From the NCBI RefSeq assembly GCF_021083185.1, contig NZ_JAIGQB010000012.1, forward strand, positions 1-64,000: 64,000 nt of DNA. The letters run 5' to 3'. A program made the position numbers and the translations under genes. Origin of the DNA: Nocardioides furvisabuli (lineage in GTDB: Bacteria; Actinomycetota; Actinomycetes; Propionibacteriales; Nocardioidaceae). Positions 8,392 to 16,602 of this stretch are shown in pieces (position 1 is the first letter of the stretch; every line of letters begins with the position of its first letter). Under the pieces are notes generated by a model. That model saw only the letters and a list, made by a program, of their open reading frames with translations, was not told the origin of the DNA and ran no database searches.

Positions 8392-9017
8392 CGCGCTACC
8401 TCACCGTCGCCCGTGACGCGACCGGCGAGGTGGAGGACCGCGGCTCGCGCTTCCTGTGCACGCTGCGCCGCGTCGCCGACGAGGACGAGGCCCGGGCGCT
8501 CGTGGCAGCGCTGCGGCGCGAGCACTGGGACGCCCGGCACCACTGCTCGGCCTTCGTGCTCGGCCCCGACGGGGCGTTCCAGCGCTCCTCCGACGACGGC
8601 GAGCCCGCCGGGACGGCCGGGGCGCCGATGCTCGACGTGCTCCGTGGCGCCGGGGTCAGCGACGTCGCGGCCGTGGTCACCCGGTGGTTCGGCGGGACGC
8701 TGCTCGGCGCCGGCGGGCTGGTGCGTGCCTACGGGGACGCCGTACGCGCCGCGCTCGCCGAGGCAGGCACGCTCCGCCGCGCGCTGCTCACCGAGCTCGC
8801 GCTCGACCTCGACCACGCGGACGCGGGACGGGTGGAGGGCGAGCTGCGGTCGCGGGGCGTGACGGTCCTCGAGACGACGTACGACGCCCGGGTCCGGCTG
8901 CTGCTCGCCGCGCCGGCCGACGAGGTGGATCGCGTCGTGGAGCTGGTCGCCGCGACCACGGGCGGCGCCTCGGTGCCCGAGGCGGTGGGGGAGCGCTGGG
9001 TGGACCTGTCTACCTGA
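8388..9017 (+). CDS. YigZ/IMPACT family protein
   Basis: 209 residues. The N-terminal Impact domain contains RGSRFLC, the SSDDGEPAGTAG block and VTRWFGGTLLGAGGLVRAY, all hallmarks of the UPF0029/YigZ family. The C-terminal part is the ferredoxin-like DUF1949 domain. The eukaryotic homologue IMPACT modulates GCN2; the bacterial proteins are thought to bind nucleic acid or ribosomes but have no settled role. It starts within the stop of the YihY gene, and its last 8 nt overlap the end of the convergent YchJ gene. Confidence 0.9.
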   Translation: MTRYLTVARDATGEVEDRGSRFLCTLRRVADEDEARALVAALRREHWDARHHCSAFVLGPDGAFQRSSDDGEPAGTAGAPMLDVLRGAGVSDVAAVVTRWFGGTLLGAGGLVRAYGDAVRAALAEAGTLRRALLTELALDLDHADAGRVEGELRSRGVTVLETTYDARVRLLLAAPADEVDRVVELVAATTGGASVPEAVGERWVDLST

Positions 9018-9360
9018 TGTCACCGTCGACGTAGACCCACCGCCCGGCACGCTGCGCGAACCGGCTCGCCTCGTGCAGCGAGCCGCCGTCGAAGGACGCC
9101 ACGAACTCGACCGTGTCGCCCTCCGCGGCCAGGACCCGGAGCCCGGTCCACCGGGTCCACGGATCGGGCGTGACGTCGTCGGGACGGGTGCGCGGGTGCC
9201 AGGTCCGGAACAGGTGGTCGGCGTCGCCGCGGACGTTGGCGGTGTAGCGCGAGCGCATCAGCTGTTCGGGAGAGGTCGCCTGCGCGGTGTTCGCCAGCAG
9301 CGGTGCGCAGCAGGCGTCGTACGCCTCGCCGGTGCCGCACGGGCAGGGGGTGGTCAGCAC
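9010..9360 (-). CDS. YchJ family protein (CPCG/SEC-C-like start)
   Basis: 116 residues. Near the start CPCGTGEAYDACC is a SEC-C-like zinc-binding motif. It is followed by SPEQLMRSRYTA and the NTF2-like domain of the YchJ/UPF0225 family (EFVASF, HEASRF). The role is unknown; the metal motif is seen, zinc is inferred. The GTG start lies 48 bp from the divergent gene at 9409, so the short gap probably holds both promoters. Confidence 0.88.
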   Translation of the reverse strand: MLTTPCPCGTGEAYDACCAPLLANTAQATSPEQLMRSRYTANVRGDADHLFRTWHPRTRPDDVTPDPWTRWTGLRVLAAEGDTVEFVASFDGGSLHEASRFAQRAGRWVYVDGDIR

Positions 9361-9408
9361 GGGGTGAGCCTATCGACGTCGCTTGCGTTGCGGTGTAATC
9401 ATGTAAGC

Positions 9409-9948
9409 ATGAAAGCAGACGAGAGCCGCCGCGGTCGCCGCGGCGGGTGGCAGGTCGCCGACCTGCCGGATGCGAGCAGTGCGTCCGAGTGGTTCCGCGG
9501 GCGCCTGCCCGAGGCATGGTTCAGCGCGGTCGACGTCACCGTCGACCGCGAGGAGATCCTGGTGGTGGGCACGCTCGCCGCCGACGACGCCAGCGGCGCG
9601 GAGGCGGAGGGCCGGATCAGCCGGTTCCGCTCCGAGACCCGCGCCGAGCGGATCGAGGTCGCGCTGGAGGCGCAGGAGCGCTACCAGCGCAAGGTCTCGT
9701 GGGGGGTGCGGCTCGGCGACACCGAGGTGTTGTTCACCCACGTGGCCGCGCCGGTCATGACACGCCTGCGCCAGCCCGAGCGACGGGTGCTCGACACCCT
9801 CGTCGACGCCGGGGTCGCGCGGTCGAGGTCCGACGCGCTCGCGTGGTCGGTCCGGCTGGTCGGGGAGCACGCCGACGAGTGGCTGGGACAGCTCCGGGAC
9901 GCGATGGCCGAGGTCGACAAGCTGCGCGGTGAGGGCCCGGCGCTCTGA
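9409..9948 (+). CDS. Conserved hypothetical protein with CopG-like tail
   Basis: 179 residues, soluble and highly charged. The first part (WQVADLPDASSASEWF, then DREEILVVGTL) looks like an alpha/beta domain I cannot name. The C-terminal 50 residues (LVDAGVARSRSDALAWSVRL) resemble the extended helices of ribbon-helix-helix proteins, so DNA binding is possible but unproven. There is no ribosome site; an AT-rich stretch (gtaatcatgtaagc, 9395-9408) directly before ATG suggests a leaderless transcript. DinB gene follows 18 bp downstream with its own TAGGTT box. Confidence 0.7.
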   Translation: MKADESRRGRRGGWQVADLPDASSASEWFRGRLPEAWFSAVDVTVDREEILVVGTLAADDASGAEAEGRISRFRSETRAERIEVALEAQERYQRKVSWGVRLGDTEVLFTHVAAPVMTRLRQPERRVLDTLVDAGVARSRSDALAWSVRLVGEHADEWLGQLRDAMAEVDKLRGEGPAL

Positions 9949-9966
9949 CGCACTAGGTTCGGGTCC

Positions 9967-10503
9967 ATGACGATCGAGCGGTCCGACCCGCCCCACAGCG
10001 CCGACGAGGTGGGGATGCTGCGCGGCTTCCTGGACCACTACCGCGCCACGATCCGGCTCCAGGCCAGTGGACTCTCCGACGAGCAGCTCGACCAGTCGCT
10101 CGCGCCGAGCGACCTCACGCTCGGGGGCATGCTCAAGCACCTCGCCTTCGTCGAGGACTACTGGTTCTCCCACCACCTCGCCGGCCACGACCCGGCCCCG
10201 CCGTGGGACACCGCGCCGTGGGACGACGACCCGGACTGGGACTGGCACAGCGCGTCGGGTGAGGCCCACGCCGACCTCGACGCGCTGCTGGCCGCCGCGA
10301 TCGTGCGCTCGGACGCGTGCCTGGACGCCACGCTGGCCGCCGACCCGGACCCGGGCCGCCCGGTCGCACGGCCGCGCGACCCGGCCCGGGGCCCGACCGT
10401 CACCGTGCGGTGGGTCCTGGTGCACATGGTGGAGGAGTACGCCCGCCACGCCGGTCACGCGGACCTCATCCGCCAGTCGATCGACGGCGCGACGGACGTC
10501 TGA
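9967..10503 (+). CDS. DinB/DUF664 family protein
   Basis: 178 residues. Four-helix DinB-like fold: the metal-ligand-type histidines are in LKHLAFVEDYWF and EYARHAGHADLIRQ, with TLGGMLKH before them. Actinobacterial DUF664 members belong to the DinB/YfiT superfamily, which includes mycothiol-dependent enzymes; the substrate of this one is unknown. ATG follows TAGGTT (9954-9959) by 7 nt, so it is probably leaderless. It ends 4 bp before the convergent VOC gene. Confidence 0.85.
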   Translation: MTIERSDPPHSADEVGMLRGFLDHYRATIRLQASGLSDEQLDQSLAPSDLTLGGMLKHLAFVEDYWFSHHLAGHDPAPPWDTAPWDDDPDWDWHSASGEAHADLDALLAAAIVRSDACLDATLAADPDPGRPVARPRDPARGPTVTVRWVLVHMVEEYARHAGHADLIRQSIDGATDV

Positions 10504-10507
10504 GCCG

Positions 10508-10891
10508 TCAGGTCTGCTCGTGCAGGCAGAGCACGTTGCCGGCCGGGTCCTTGAACCACGCGGCCTTCTCGGAGCCCAGCACGCAGACGTGGTCGACGGT
10601 CGTGAGCCCGGGCAGGTCGTAGTCCTCGAAGACGACGCCGCGCTGCTCGAGGTCGGCGATCTCGGAGGTGATGTCGTCGACCTCGAAGCTCATCGCCGTG
10701 CTGGCGGACGGGGCGCTGTCGGGACGGGGGAGCAGGACGAGCGTGGTGCCGCCGTCGAGCGCGTAGAGCGCGCTGCCCTCGTCGTTGGTGCCGGTGTAGT
10801 CGAGACCGAGGGTCTCGGAGTAGAAGGTGCGGGCACGGTCGACGTCGGTGACCGGGAGCATCATCGCGACCGTGCGGTGGGTGAGCGACAT
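10508..10891 (-). CDS. VOC (glyoxalase/bleomycin resistance) superfamily protein
   Basis: 127 residues. It shows the betaalphabetabetabeta pattern of vicinal oxygen chelate domains: MLPVTDVDRARTFYSETLGL near the start, ALDGGTTLVLL in the middle and WFKDPAGNVLCL at the end. This is a single-domain, probably dimeric and metal-binding protein. The reaction cannot be told from sequence (detoxification, dioxygenase or antibiotic binding are all known). ATG at 10891 was chosen because the alignment begins there; the frame upstream lacks family features. Confidence 0.82.
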   Translation of the reverse strand: MSLTHRTVAMMLPVTDVDRARTFYSETLGLDYTGTNDEGSALYALDGGTTLVLLPRPDSAPSASTAMSFEVDDITSEIADLEQRGVVFEDYDLPGLTTVDHVCVLGSEKAAWFKDPAGNVLCLHEQT

Positions 10892-10924
10892 CTGTCCAGT
10901 GTGCGCCCGATCCGCGGCGACGGC

Positions 10925-10948
10925 ACCGGTGATCCAGACCGGTGATCC
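10925..10948. repeat. Two 11-bp direct repeats upstream of the response regulator
   Basis: accggtgatcc occurs at 10925-10935 and again at 10938-10948, a 13-bp period, about 50 bp before the DevR-like gene and 34 bp before the divergent VOC gene. It may be a regulator binding site; no family can be assigned. Confidence 0.35.
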
Positions 10949-10996
10949 GGGTGCGATCTCCCCATCGCGGACGGCATGTCTGGTGGAATGTGCCAC

Positions 10997-11656
10997 ATGC
11001 CCGAAACGATCCGCGTCTACCTCCTCGACGACCACGACGTCGTACGCCAGGGGCTCCGGTTCCTGCTCGAGCAGCAGGACGACATCGAGGTGGTCGGCGA
11101 GTCCGCCAGCGCCACGGAGGCCACGGCGCGGATCCCTGCGCTCCGGCCCCACGTGGCGGTCCTCGACGCCCGCCTGCCCGACGGCTCAGGCATCGAGGTG
11201 TGCCGCGCGGTGCGGGCCGTCGACCCGACGATCAACGCCCTCATCCTCACCTCGTACGACGACGACGAGGCGCTCTTCGCCGCGATCATGGCCGGCGCGT
11301 CGGGCTACGTGCTCAAGGAGATCCGCAGCTCCGACCTGGTCACCGCGGTGCGTCACGTGGCGTCGGGGAAGTCGCTGATCGACCCGGCGATGACCGCGAC
11401 CGTCCTCGAGCGGATCCGCAGCGGCCCCAGCACGCCGGACGAGCTGGCCTCGCTGACCGACCAGGAGCGGATCCTGCTCGGCCACATCGCCGAGGGCCTG
11501 ACCAACCGGCAGATCGCCGAGCAGATGTTCCTCGCCGAGAAGACGGTCAAGAACTACGTCTCCAGCATCCTGGCCAAGCTCGGTCTCGAACGGCGCACCC
11601 AGGCCGCGGTGCTGGCCTCCAAGCTGCTGGGGGACCAAGGTCCCTCCGGACGGTGA
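10997..11656 (+). CDS. DevR/DosR-like response regulator (NarL/FixJ family)
   Basis: 219 residues. The receiver domain has the acidic pair DD (11-12), phospho-acceptor Asp57 (VLDARLPDG), Thr85 and Lys107 (YVLKEIR). The C-terminal LuxR-type helix-turn-helix reads LTDQERILLGHIAEGLTN and AEKTVKNYVSSIL. The overall pattern matches DevR/DosR, the hypoxia, NO and CO response regulator of mycobacteria. Its likely kinase is encoded at 12420-13991. ATG at 10997 fits the family start; ATG at 10976 would add seven residues. The 3' end of the gene contains a DevR-box-like palindrome that probably serves the next gene. Confidence 0.88.
   Translation: MPETIRVYLLDDHDVVRQGLRFLLEQQDDIEVVGESASATEATARIPALRPHVAVLDARLPDGSGIEVCRAVRAVDPTINALILTSYDDDEALFAAIMAGASGYVLKEIRSSDLVTAVRHVASGKSLIDPAMTATVLERIRSGPSTPDELASLTDQERILLGHIAEGLTNRQIAEQMFLAEKTVKNYVSSILAKLGLERRTQAAVLASKLLGDQGPSGR
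11631..11644. promoter_or_regulatory. DevR/DosR-box-like palindrome ahead of the DoxX-like gene
   Basis: gggaccaaggtccc has 6-bp arms GGGACC and GGTCCC around AA. The known mycobacterial DosR core is GGGACT-WW-AGTCCC, so only one position per arm differs. It lies about 100 bp before the DoxX-like start, inside the last codons of the regulator gene. A 12/14 match occurs at 14529. Confidence 0.5.
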
Positions 11657-11738
11657 CCGGAGGCCCTGCTGCGCGCCCGCGCCGCACGCGACTGTGGTGG
11701 TGACCCGGAAACACCCACCACCGAAGGAGGGGATGACG

Positions 11739-12353
11739 ATGAGCGTCATCCATCGTCACCGCAACGAGCCCGACGCCACCACTGCCACTGCAGCTGGCGG
11801 GGCCGTGCCGCACACCGACCACGACGCGCGAGGCCCCTGGTTCGACCGGGCCCTCGCCACCCTGCGGATCGCCTTCGGGATCACCTTCCTGTGGGCGTTC
11901 CTCGACAAGACCTTCGCGCTGGGCTTCCACACCGGCTACGACCAGGAGGGCAACCTCGACCGGTTCGGTGACGCGGCCTGGATCAACGGGGCGAGCCCCA
12001 CCGAAGGGTTCCTCACCTTCGCGATCCCGGAGAACAACCCGTTCAAGGGTTTCTTCAACGGTCTCGCCGGCAGCGCCGTGGTCGACTGGCTGTTCATGCT
12101 CGGCCTGCTCGGCATCGGCGTCGCCCTCCTCCTCGGGGTGGCCATGCGGATCGGCACCGCGGCAGGCGCACTGATGTACGCCTTCATGTACGCCGCCGTG
12201 CTCCCGCTGGAGAACAACCCGGTCGTCGACGACCACCTCGTCGGCATCATCGTGATGGCGGTGCTCGCGCTCGGCGCGGCCGGCACCACGTGGGGGCTGG
12301 GTCACTGGTGGAACCGCACCGAGGTGGTCGAGAACCACCCCGTCCTGCGCTGA
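11739..12353 (+). CDS. DoxX-like integral membrane protein
   Basis: 204 residues. A His-rich polar N-terminus of about 35 residues precedes four membrane helices with RIAFGITFLWAFLDKTF in the first, as in DoxX/TQO-large-subunit-like proteins. These are linked to quinone-dependent oxidation or respiratory adaptation, but the actual activity here is unknown. Of two in-frame ATGs (11733, 11739), the second is 8 nt from AAGGAGG (11724-11730) and is preferred. Location between the DevR- and DevS-like genes with an upstream DevR-like box suggests induction by low oxygen or NO (inference). Confidence 0.75.
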   Translation: MSVIHRHRNEPDATTATAAGGAVPHTDHDARGPWFDRALATLRIAFGITFLWAFLDKTFALGFHTGYDQEGNLDRFGDAAWINGASPTEGFLTFAIPENNPFKGFFNGLAGSAVVDWLFMLGLLGIGVALLLGVAMRIGTAAGALMYAFMYAAVLPLENNPVVDDHLVGIIVMAVLALGAAGTTWGLGHWWNRTEVVENHPVLR

Positions 12354-12367
12354 CACCAGGCCCCCAG

Positions 12368-12396
12368 GGGCCCGGCGCCTCCCCGGCGCCGGGCCC
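12368..12396. terminator. Strong bidirectional hairpin terminator
   Basis: A perfect 12-bp GC stem (12368-12379 with 12385-12396) and 5-nt loop lies between the convergent DoxX-like and sensor-kinase genes. Confidence 0.75.
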
Positions 12397-12419
12397 TTCG
12401 GCGTGTCCGGAGCCCCGGC

Positions 12420-13991
12420 TCAGACCAGCGGGACGCGCCAGACCAGCACTGTCCCGCGATCGCCCAGCCGCGAGATCTCCAGGGTGCCCCCGAGGTCGGC
12501 GGCTCGTCGGCGTGCGTTGCGCAGCCCGCTCTCGGTGACCTCCTCGGGCAGCCCGACACCGTCGTCGGCCACCCGCAGCTCGAGCTGCACGGAGGTCACC
12601 GAGACGTCGACCTCGGTGCTGTCGGCCAGCGCGTGCCGCGCGACGTTGGAGATCGCCTCGCGCAGCACCGCGAGCAGCTGGGTCCCGACCGTCGGCGGCA
12701 CGACGGTGTCGACCGGGCCGGAGGTGCGCACGACCGGCGCGAAGCCCAGCACCGGGACGTACTCCTTGACCAGGCGGCGCACGGACGCGCGCAACGAGTC
12801 GCCACGGCGGTCCTGGAGCTCGAAGATCGTGCCGCGGATCGCCTTGATCGTGTCGTCGAGCTCGGCCACGGAGCTGTCGAGCCGCTCGGTGACGGCGCCG
12901 TCGCCGGCCATCGCGGCGACGCCCTGGAGCTGGAGGCCGGTGGCGAAGAGCCGCTGGATCACCACGTCGTGCAGGTCGCGGGCGATCCGCTCGCGATCGG
13001 AGATGAGCGCCAGCTCCTGGCGGTCGGCCAGCGCCTGGGTGCGGTCGAGGGAGAGCGCGACCTGGTCGGCGAAGCCGGCGAAGAGATCACGGTCCTGCAC
13101 GTCGAGCAGCCCCGCCCCGGGCCTGGTCACGGCCACCAGTGCCGTCACGGGCGCGAGGTGGGAGCGCAGCGGCACGACCACGACGGGCACGCCCTCGATG
13201 GTGCTGGTGTGCACCGGCCCGCCCGCCACCGGGGTCGCGTCCAGCCGGACGCGGGCCAGCAGCTCCTCGATCTGCTCGGGATCGGCATCGGGGGCCACGC
13301 TCACGGTGTCGTGCTCGGGGCCGCGCGAGGACCACAGGGCTACGGCCTGCCCGTGCGAGACCTGTCGCGCGGTCGACACGATCTGGTCGAGGGCGCTGGG
13401 CAGGTCGACCGGCGGCTGGAGCAGCTCGGACAGCTCGGCGGACGCCTCGAGCCACTGGCGACGGCGCTCGCTCAGTGCGAACGACCGGGCGTTGCTGATG
13501 ACGTAGCCGGCGGTGCGCGCCAGCTCCTCCACGAGGCGTTCGTCGGCCTCGGTGAAGGGCCCGCCGCCGGCCTTCTCGGTGAGGTAGAGGTTGCCGAAGA
13601 CGGTGCCGCGGATGCGCACCGGCATGCCGAGGAACGACGTCATCGGCGGGTGGTTGGGAGGGAAACCGACCGATGAGGGGTGCGCCGACAGGTCGGCGAG
13701 ACGCAGTCCCGACGGGTCGTCGATGATGACGCCGAGGATGCCGCGCCCGTGCGGCAGGTCGCCGATCAGCTCGCGGGTCTGCTCGTCGAGGCCCGTGGTG
13801 ACGAACTCCACGAGGTGGCCGGTGCTGCCCAACACGCCCAGGGCGCCGTAGCGCGCCCCGGTCAACGCCGTGGCGGCCTCGACGATGCGGGTCAGCACGC
13901 TGGCCAGGTCCAGGTCGCTGGAGATCGCCGTGACGGCTTCCAGCAGCAGGCGGCCGTCGGCTCCGAGGTCAGGGGTCTGGGGATGCGTCAC
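12420..13991 (-). CDS. DevS/DosT-like GAF-domain sensor histidine kinase
   Basis: 523 residues. Two GAF domains (about 15-170 and 190-320) are followed by the HisKA_3 box with phospho-acceptor His341 (RIARDLHDVVIQRLF) and an HATPase domain (AISNVARHA, DDGVGLPEE). The first GAF contains GFPPNHPPM and GNLYLTEK, closely resembling DevS/DosT, where a His in this loop binds heme; His114 is the matching candidate. It therefore probably senses O2, NO or CO and phosphorylates the DevR-like regulator at 10997. No membrane helices. It lies 40 bp downstream of the PPOX gene and is likely transcribed with it. Confidence 0.88.
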   Translation of the reverse strand: MTHPQTPDLGADGRLLLEAVTAISSDLDLASVLTRIVEAATALTGARYGALGVLGSTGHLVEFVTTGLDEQTRELIGDLPHGRGILGVIIDDPSGLRLADLSAHPSSVGFPPNHPPMTSFLGMPVRIRGTVFGNLYLTEKAGGGPFTEADERLVEELARTAGYVISNARSFALSERRRQWLEASAELSELLQPPVDLPSALDQIVSTARQVSHGQAVALWSSRGPEHDTVSVAPDADPEQIEELLARVRLDATPVAGGPVHTSTIEGVPVVVVPLRSHLAPVTALVAVTRPGAGLLDVQDRDLFAGFADQVALSLDRTQALADRQELALISDRERIARDLHDVVIQRLFATGLQLQGVAAMAGDGAVTERLDSSVAELDDTIKAIRGTIFELQDRRGDSLRASVRRLVKEYVPVLGFAPVVRTSGPVDTVVPPTVGTQLLAVLREAISNVARHALADSTEVDVSVTSVQLELRVADDGVGLPEEVTESGLRNARRRAADLGGTLEISRLGDRGTVLVWRVPLV

Positions 13992-14031
13992 GGGCCCCAG
14001 TCTGTCCTCCGCGGAGGCGTGGTGTCAGCGC

Positions 14032-14475
14032 TCAGGCGAATCGGCGCACGGGCAGGTGCTCCCAGGGGTCCCAGCCGCCGCCGAGCTGGCGCCCGGTGAT
14101 CTCGGTCCACGGGATGCGCACGACGAGGTGGCGCTGGCCCGAGGCCCACGGCCGCGGCTGCCACGTGCGGGCGATCTCGGCGAGCTCGTCCTGGTCGTCG
14201 ACGAACGACGCCCGGCCGCGCACCACGACGCTCCAGCCGCGCTTGAGCTCGTAGTCGAACTGGTCGACCTCGAAGCACAGCAAAGCGTCACGGCCGTAGG
14301 TCCCGAGCAGGCTGTAGGCGCTGGTGCGCAGCAGGATCGACTCACCGTCGACGGCGTAGTTCACCGGGACGATGTGCGGACCGGTGGGAGTGACCATGGC
14401 CACCCGGCCGGCGACACCGGCGGTGAGCAGGCGTGCACAATCCTCCCGGGAGAGGTCGTGGGTCGTGGTGGTCAT
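14032..14475 (-). CDS. Pyridoxamine 5'-phosphate oxidase-fold protein
   Basis: 147 residues. Split-barrel flavin-binding fold: GRVAMVTPTGPHIVPVNYAV, then a FEVDQFD segment and WSVVVRGRA. Proteins of this group bind FMN or F420 and reduce varied substrates; several are members of the mycobacterial DevR regulon (recalled, for example Rv0080). The ATG is preceded by GAAGGAGG at about 4 nt. A DevR-box-like palindrome is centred about 60 bp upstream. First gene of a probable operon with the sensor kinase. Confidence 0.85.
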   Translation of the reverse strand: MTTTTHDLSREDCARLLTAGVAGRVAMVTPTGPHIVPVNYAVDGESILLRTSAYSLLGTYGRDALLCFEVDQFDYELKRGWSVVVRGRASFVDDQDELAEIARTWQPRPWASGQRHLVVRIPWTEITGRQLGGGWDPWEHLPVRRFA

Positions 14476-14528
14476 CGGTCCTCCTTCAGCTGGACCTCCA
14501 GCCTTGCCCGGGCCCGGGGCAGGGGGCA

Positions 14529-14542
14529 GGGTCGAAGGTCCC
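14529..14542. promoter_or_regulatory. Second DevR/DosR-box-like site, ahead of the PPOX gene
   Basis: gggtcgaaggtccc matches the site at 11631 (gggaccaaggtccc) at 12 of 14 positions; one half-site GGTCCC is perfect. It is 54-67 bp upstream of the PPOX start codon, a normal position for a DevR site. Two such sites within one DevRS neighbourhood support the call. Confidence 0.45.
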
Positions 14543-14624
14543 GAGGGGCAGGGGACGGAGTCCGCCGCTGGGCCGCCTGCTTCGAGCGCGCTCGACGTTG
14601 ACCCGCCGGTCTAGCGTGGAGGAC

Positions 14625-16058
14625 GTGACCGACCTGCAGCAGCCCCAGAGTGATCAGACGCAGCCCCACCAGACGCAGGCCCCCGCAGCCAGCACCCTCG
14701 GCGAGCTCCGCGCGAGCGGCCACGAGCTCAAGCCGCTGCGCCAGGAGATCCGCGACAACCTCCTCGCGCGCCTGCGCGCCGGCGAGGACCCGTGGCCGGG
14801 CCTGCACGGCTTCGCCGACTCGGTGATCCCGCAGGTCGAGCGCGCGCTGCTCGCCGGACACGACATCGTGCTGCTCGGTGAGCGCGGCCAGGGCAAGACC
14901 CGGCTGCTGCGCTCGCTGGTCGGGCTGCTCGACGAGTGGAGCCCGGTCATCTCCGGCTCCGAGCTCGGCGAGCACCCCTACGACCCGATCTCGGTGACGT
15001 CGCAGCAGGCCGTGGCGACGTACGGCGACGACCTGCGCGTCTCGTGGCGCCACCGCGACGAGAGGTACGCCGAGAAGCTGGCGACGCCGGACACCTCGGT
15101 CGCCGACCTGATCGGCGACGTCGACCCGATGAAGGTCGCGGAGGGGCGCCACCTGGGTGACCCGGAGACCATCCACTTCGGCCTCATCCCGCGCAGTCAC
15201 CGCGGCATCGTCGCGATCAACGAGCTGCCCGACCTCGCCGAGCGGATCCAGGTCGCGATGCTCAACGTGATGGAGGAGCGCGACATCCAGATCCGCGGCT
15301 ACGTGCTGCGGCTGTCGCTCGACGTGCTCGTGGTGGCCAGCGCCAACCCGGAGGACTACACCAATCGCGGACGCATCATCACCCCGCTCAAGGACCGCTT
15401 CGGTGCCGAGATCCGCACCCACTACCCGCGCGAGGTCGCCGACGAGATCGCCGTCGTGAGGCAGGAGGCCGACCTCGTCGCCGAGGTGCCGGCCTACCTG
15501 CTCGAGGTGTTGGCTCGCTTCACCCGCCAGCTCCGCGAGTCGCAGGCCGTCGACCAGCGCTCGGGCGTCAGCGCCCGGTTCGCGATCGCCGGCGCGGAGA
15601 CCATCGCGGCAGCGGCGCTGCACCGTGCGACCACCCAGCGCGAGGACGAGGCGGTCGCCCGCGTGGTCGACCTGGAGACCGCGGTCGACGTGCTCGGCGG
15701 CAAGATCGAGTTCGAGACCGGCGAGGAGGGTCGCGAGGCCGAGATCCTCACCCACCTGCTGCGCACCGCCGTGGCGGAGACCGTCCGCGCGCACCTCGCC
15801 GGCATCGACCTGCGCCTGCTCGTCGAGGCCATCGAGGCCGGCGCGATGGTCAGCACGGGCGCCAGGGTCGGCGCCCGCGACTTTCTCGCAGGGCTGCCGG
15901 TGCTCGGGGAGTCCGAGCTCTACGACGAGGTGTGCGACCGGCTCGGCGCCACCAACGACGGCGAGCGCGCCGCCGCCCTGGAGCTCGCGCTCGAGGGGCT
16001 CTACCTCGCCCGCAGGATCGGCAAGGACACCGAGGCGGGGGAGACCGTCTATGGGTGA
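14625..16058 (+). CDS. AAA+ ATPase, MoxR/magnesium-chelatase-like
   Basis: 477 residues. Walker A is GERGQGKT (85-92), the Walker B region is GIVAINELPDL, and sensor-1 is VVASANPEDY. The large insert (GSELGEHPYDPIS) and C-terminal helical part resemble the ChlI/MoxR branch that works with VWA partner proteins. The partner is the VWA gene two genes downstream, as in the mycobacterial Rv0958-Rv0959 pair (recalled). The biological role is unknown; chaperone-like remodelling or metal insertion is usual. GTG at 14625 follows TAGCGT (14612-14617) by 7 nt, a leaderless-type start; GTG at 14616 is an alternative. Stop overlaps the GNAT start by 8 nt. Confidence 0.85.
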   Translation: MTDLQQPQSDQTQPHQTQAPAASTLGELRASGHELKPLRQEIRDNLLARLRAGEDPWPGLHGFADSVIPQVERALLAGHDIVLLGERGQGKTRLLRSLVGLLDEWSPVISGSELGEHPYDPISVTSQQAVATYGDDLRVSWRHRDERYAEKLATPDTSVADLIGDVDPMKVAEGRHLGDPETIHFGLIPRSHRGIVAINELPDLAERIQVAMLNVMEERDIQIRGYVLRLSLDVLVVASANPEDYTNRGRIITPLKDRFGAEIRTHYPREVADEIAVVRQEADLVAEVPAYLLEVLARFTRQLRESQAVDQRSGVSARFAIAGAETIAAAALHRATTQREDEAVARVVDLETAVDVLGGKIEFETGEEGREAEILTHLLRTAVAETVRAHLAGIDLRLLVEAIEAGAMVSTGARVGARDFLAGLPVLGESELYDEVCDRLGATNDGERAAALELALEGLYLARRIGKDTEAGETVYG

Positions 16059-16602
16059 CTCAGCCGCGGCTGGGTCCGCCGTCCGGCTGCGTCCCGGCAC
16101 GATCGCGGACATCCCGGCCTTCCGCGCGCTCGGCGAGGCGGTGGTGCCCGTGACCTACGGCCCCATCGACGCGGCGTACGCCCAGCGGATGCTCGACGAG
16201 TGGTGGATCCCCGAGATCTTCGAGAAGTCCCTGGAGCGCAACACCCACCTCGTCGCCGAGCGCGACGGGGAGGTCGTCGCGCTCGCCAACCTCGGCCGGC
16301 TCTCGCGCTCCTACCGCGCCTTCCCCCATGTCACCGATCCGCACGTCACAGGCGACCGCGAGGTGATGTGGAAGCTCTACGTCCATCCCGACCACCAGGG
16401 CCTCGGCATCGGCAGCCGGCTGCTCGCCGAGGTCGAGGCGCTCGTCGAGGGCGACGAGCTGTGGCTCGAGGTCGTGGACGGCAACGACCAGGCGTACGAC
16501 TTCTACCTCTCGCGGGGCTTCGTCGAGGTCGAGCGGGTCAGTGACGGCCGCTGGCCCGACGACGTCTGGCTCCGCAAGAGCCTGGGGCGGACCGGGCGAT
16601 GA
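16051..16602 (+). CDS. GNAT family N-acetyltransferase
   Basis: 183 residues. It begins VRLRPGTIADIPAFRALGEA and contains the acetyl-CoA loop HPDHQGLGIGSRLL, followed by the DFYLSRGFVEV strand typical of the family. Substrate unknown. It is embedded between the AAA+ and VWA genes with overlaps at both ends (8 nt and ATGA), so all three are one translational unit. That makes an acetylation step in the ATPase/VWA system plausible, but not shown. Confidence 0.88.
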   Translation: MGDSAAAGSAVRLRPGTIADIPAFRALGEAVVPVTYGPIDAAYAQRMLDEWWIPEIFEKSLERNTHLVAERDGEVVALANLGRLSRSYRAFPHVTDPHVTGDREVMWKLYVHPDHQGLGIGSRLLAEVEALVEGDELWLEVVDGNDQAYDFYLSRGFVEVERVSDGRWPDDVWLRKSLGRTGR

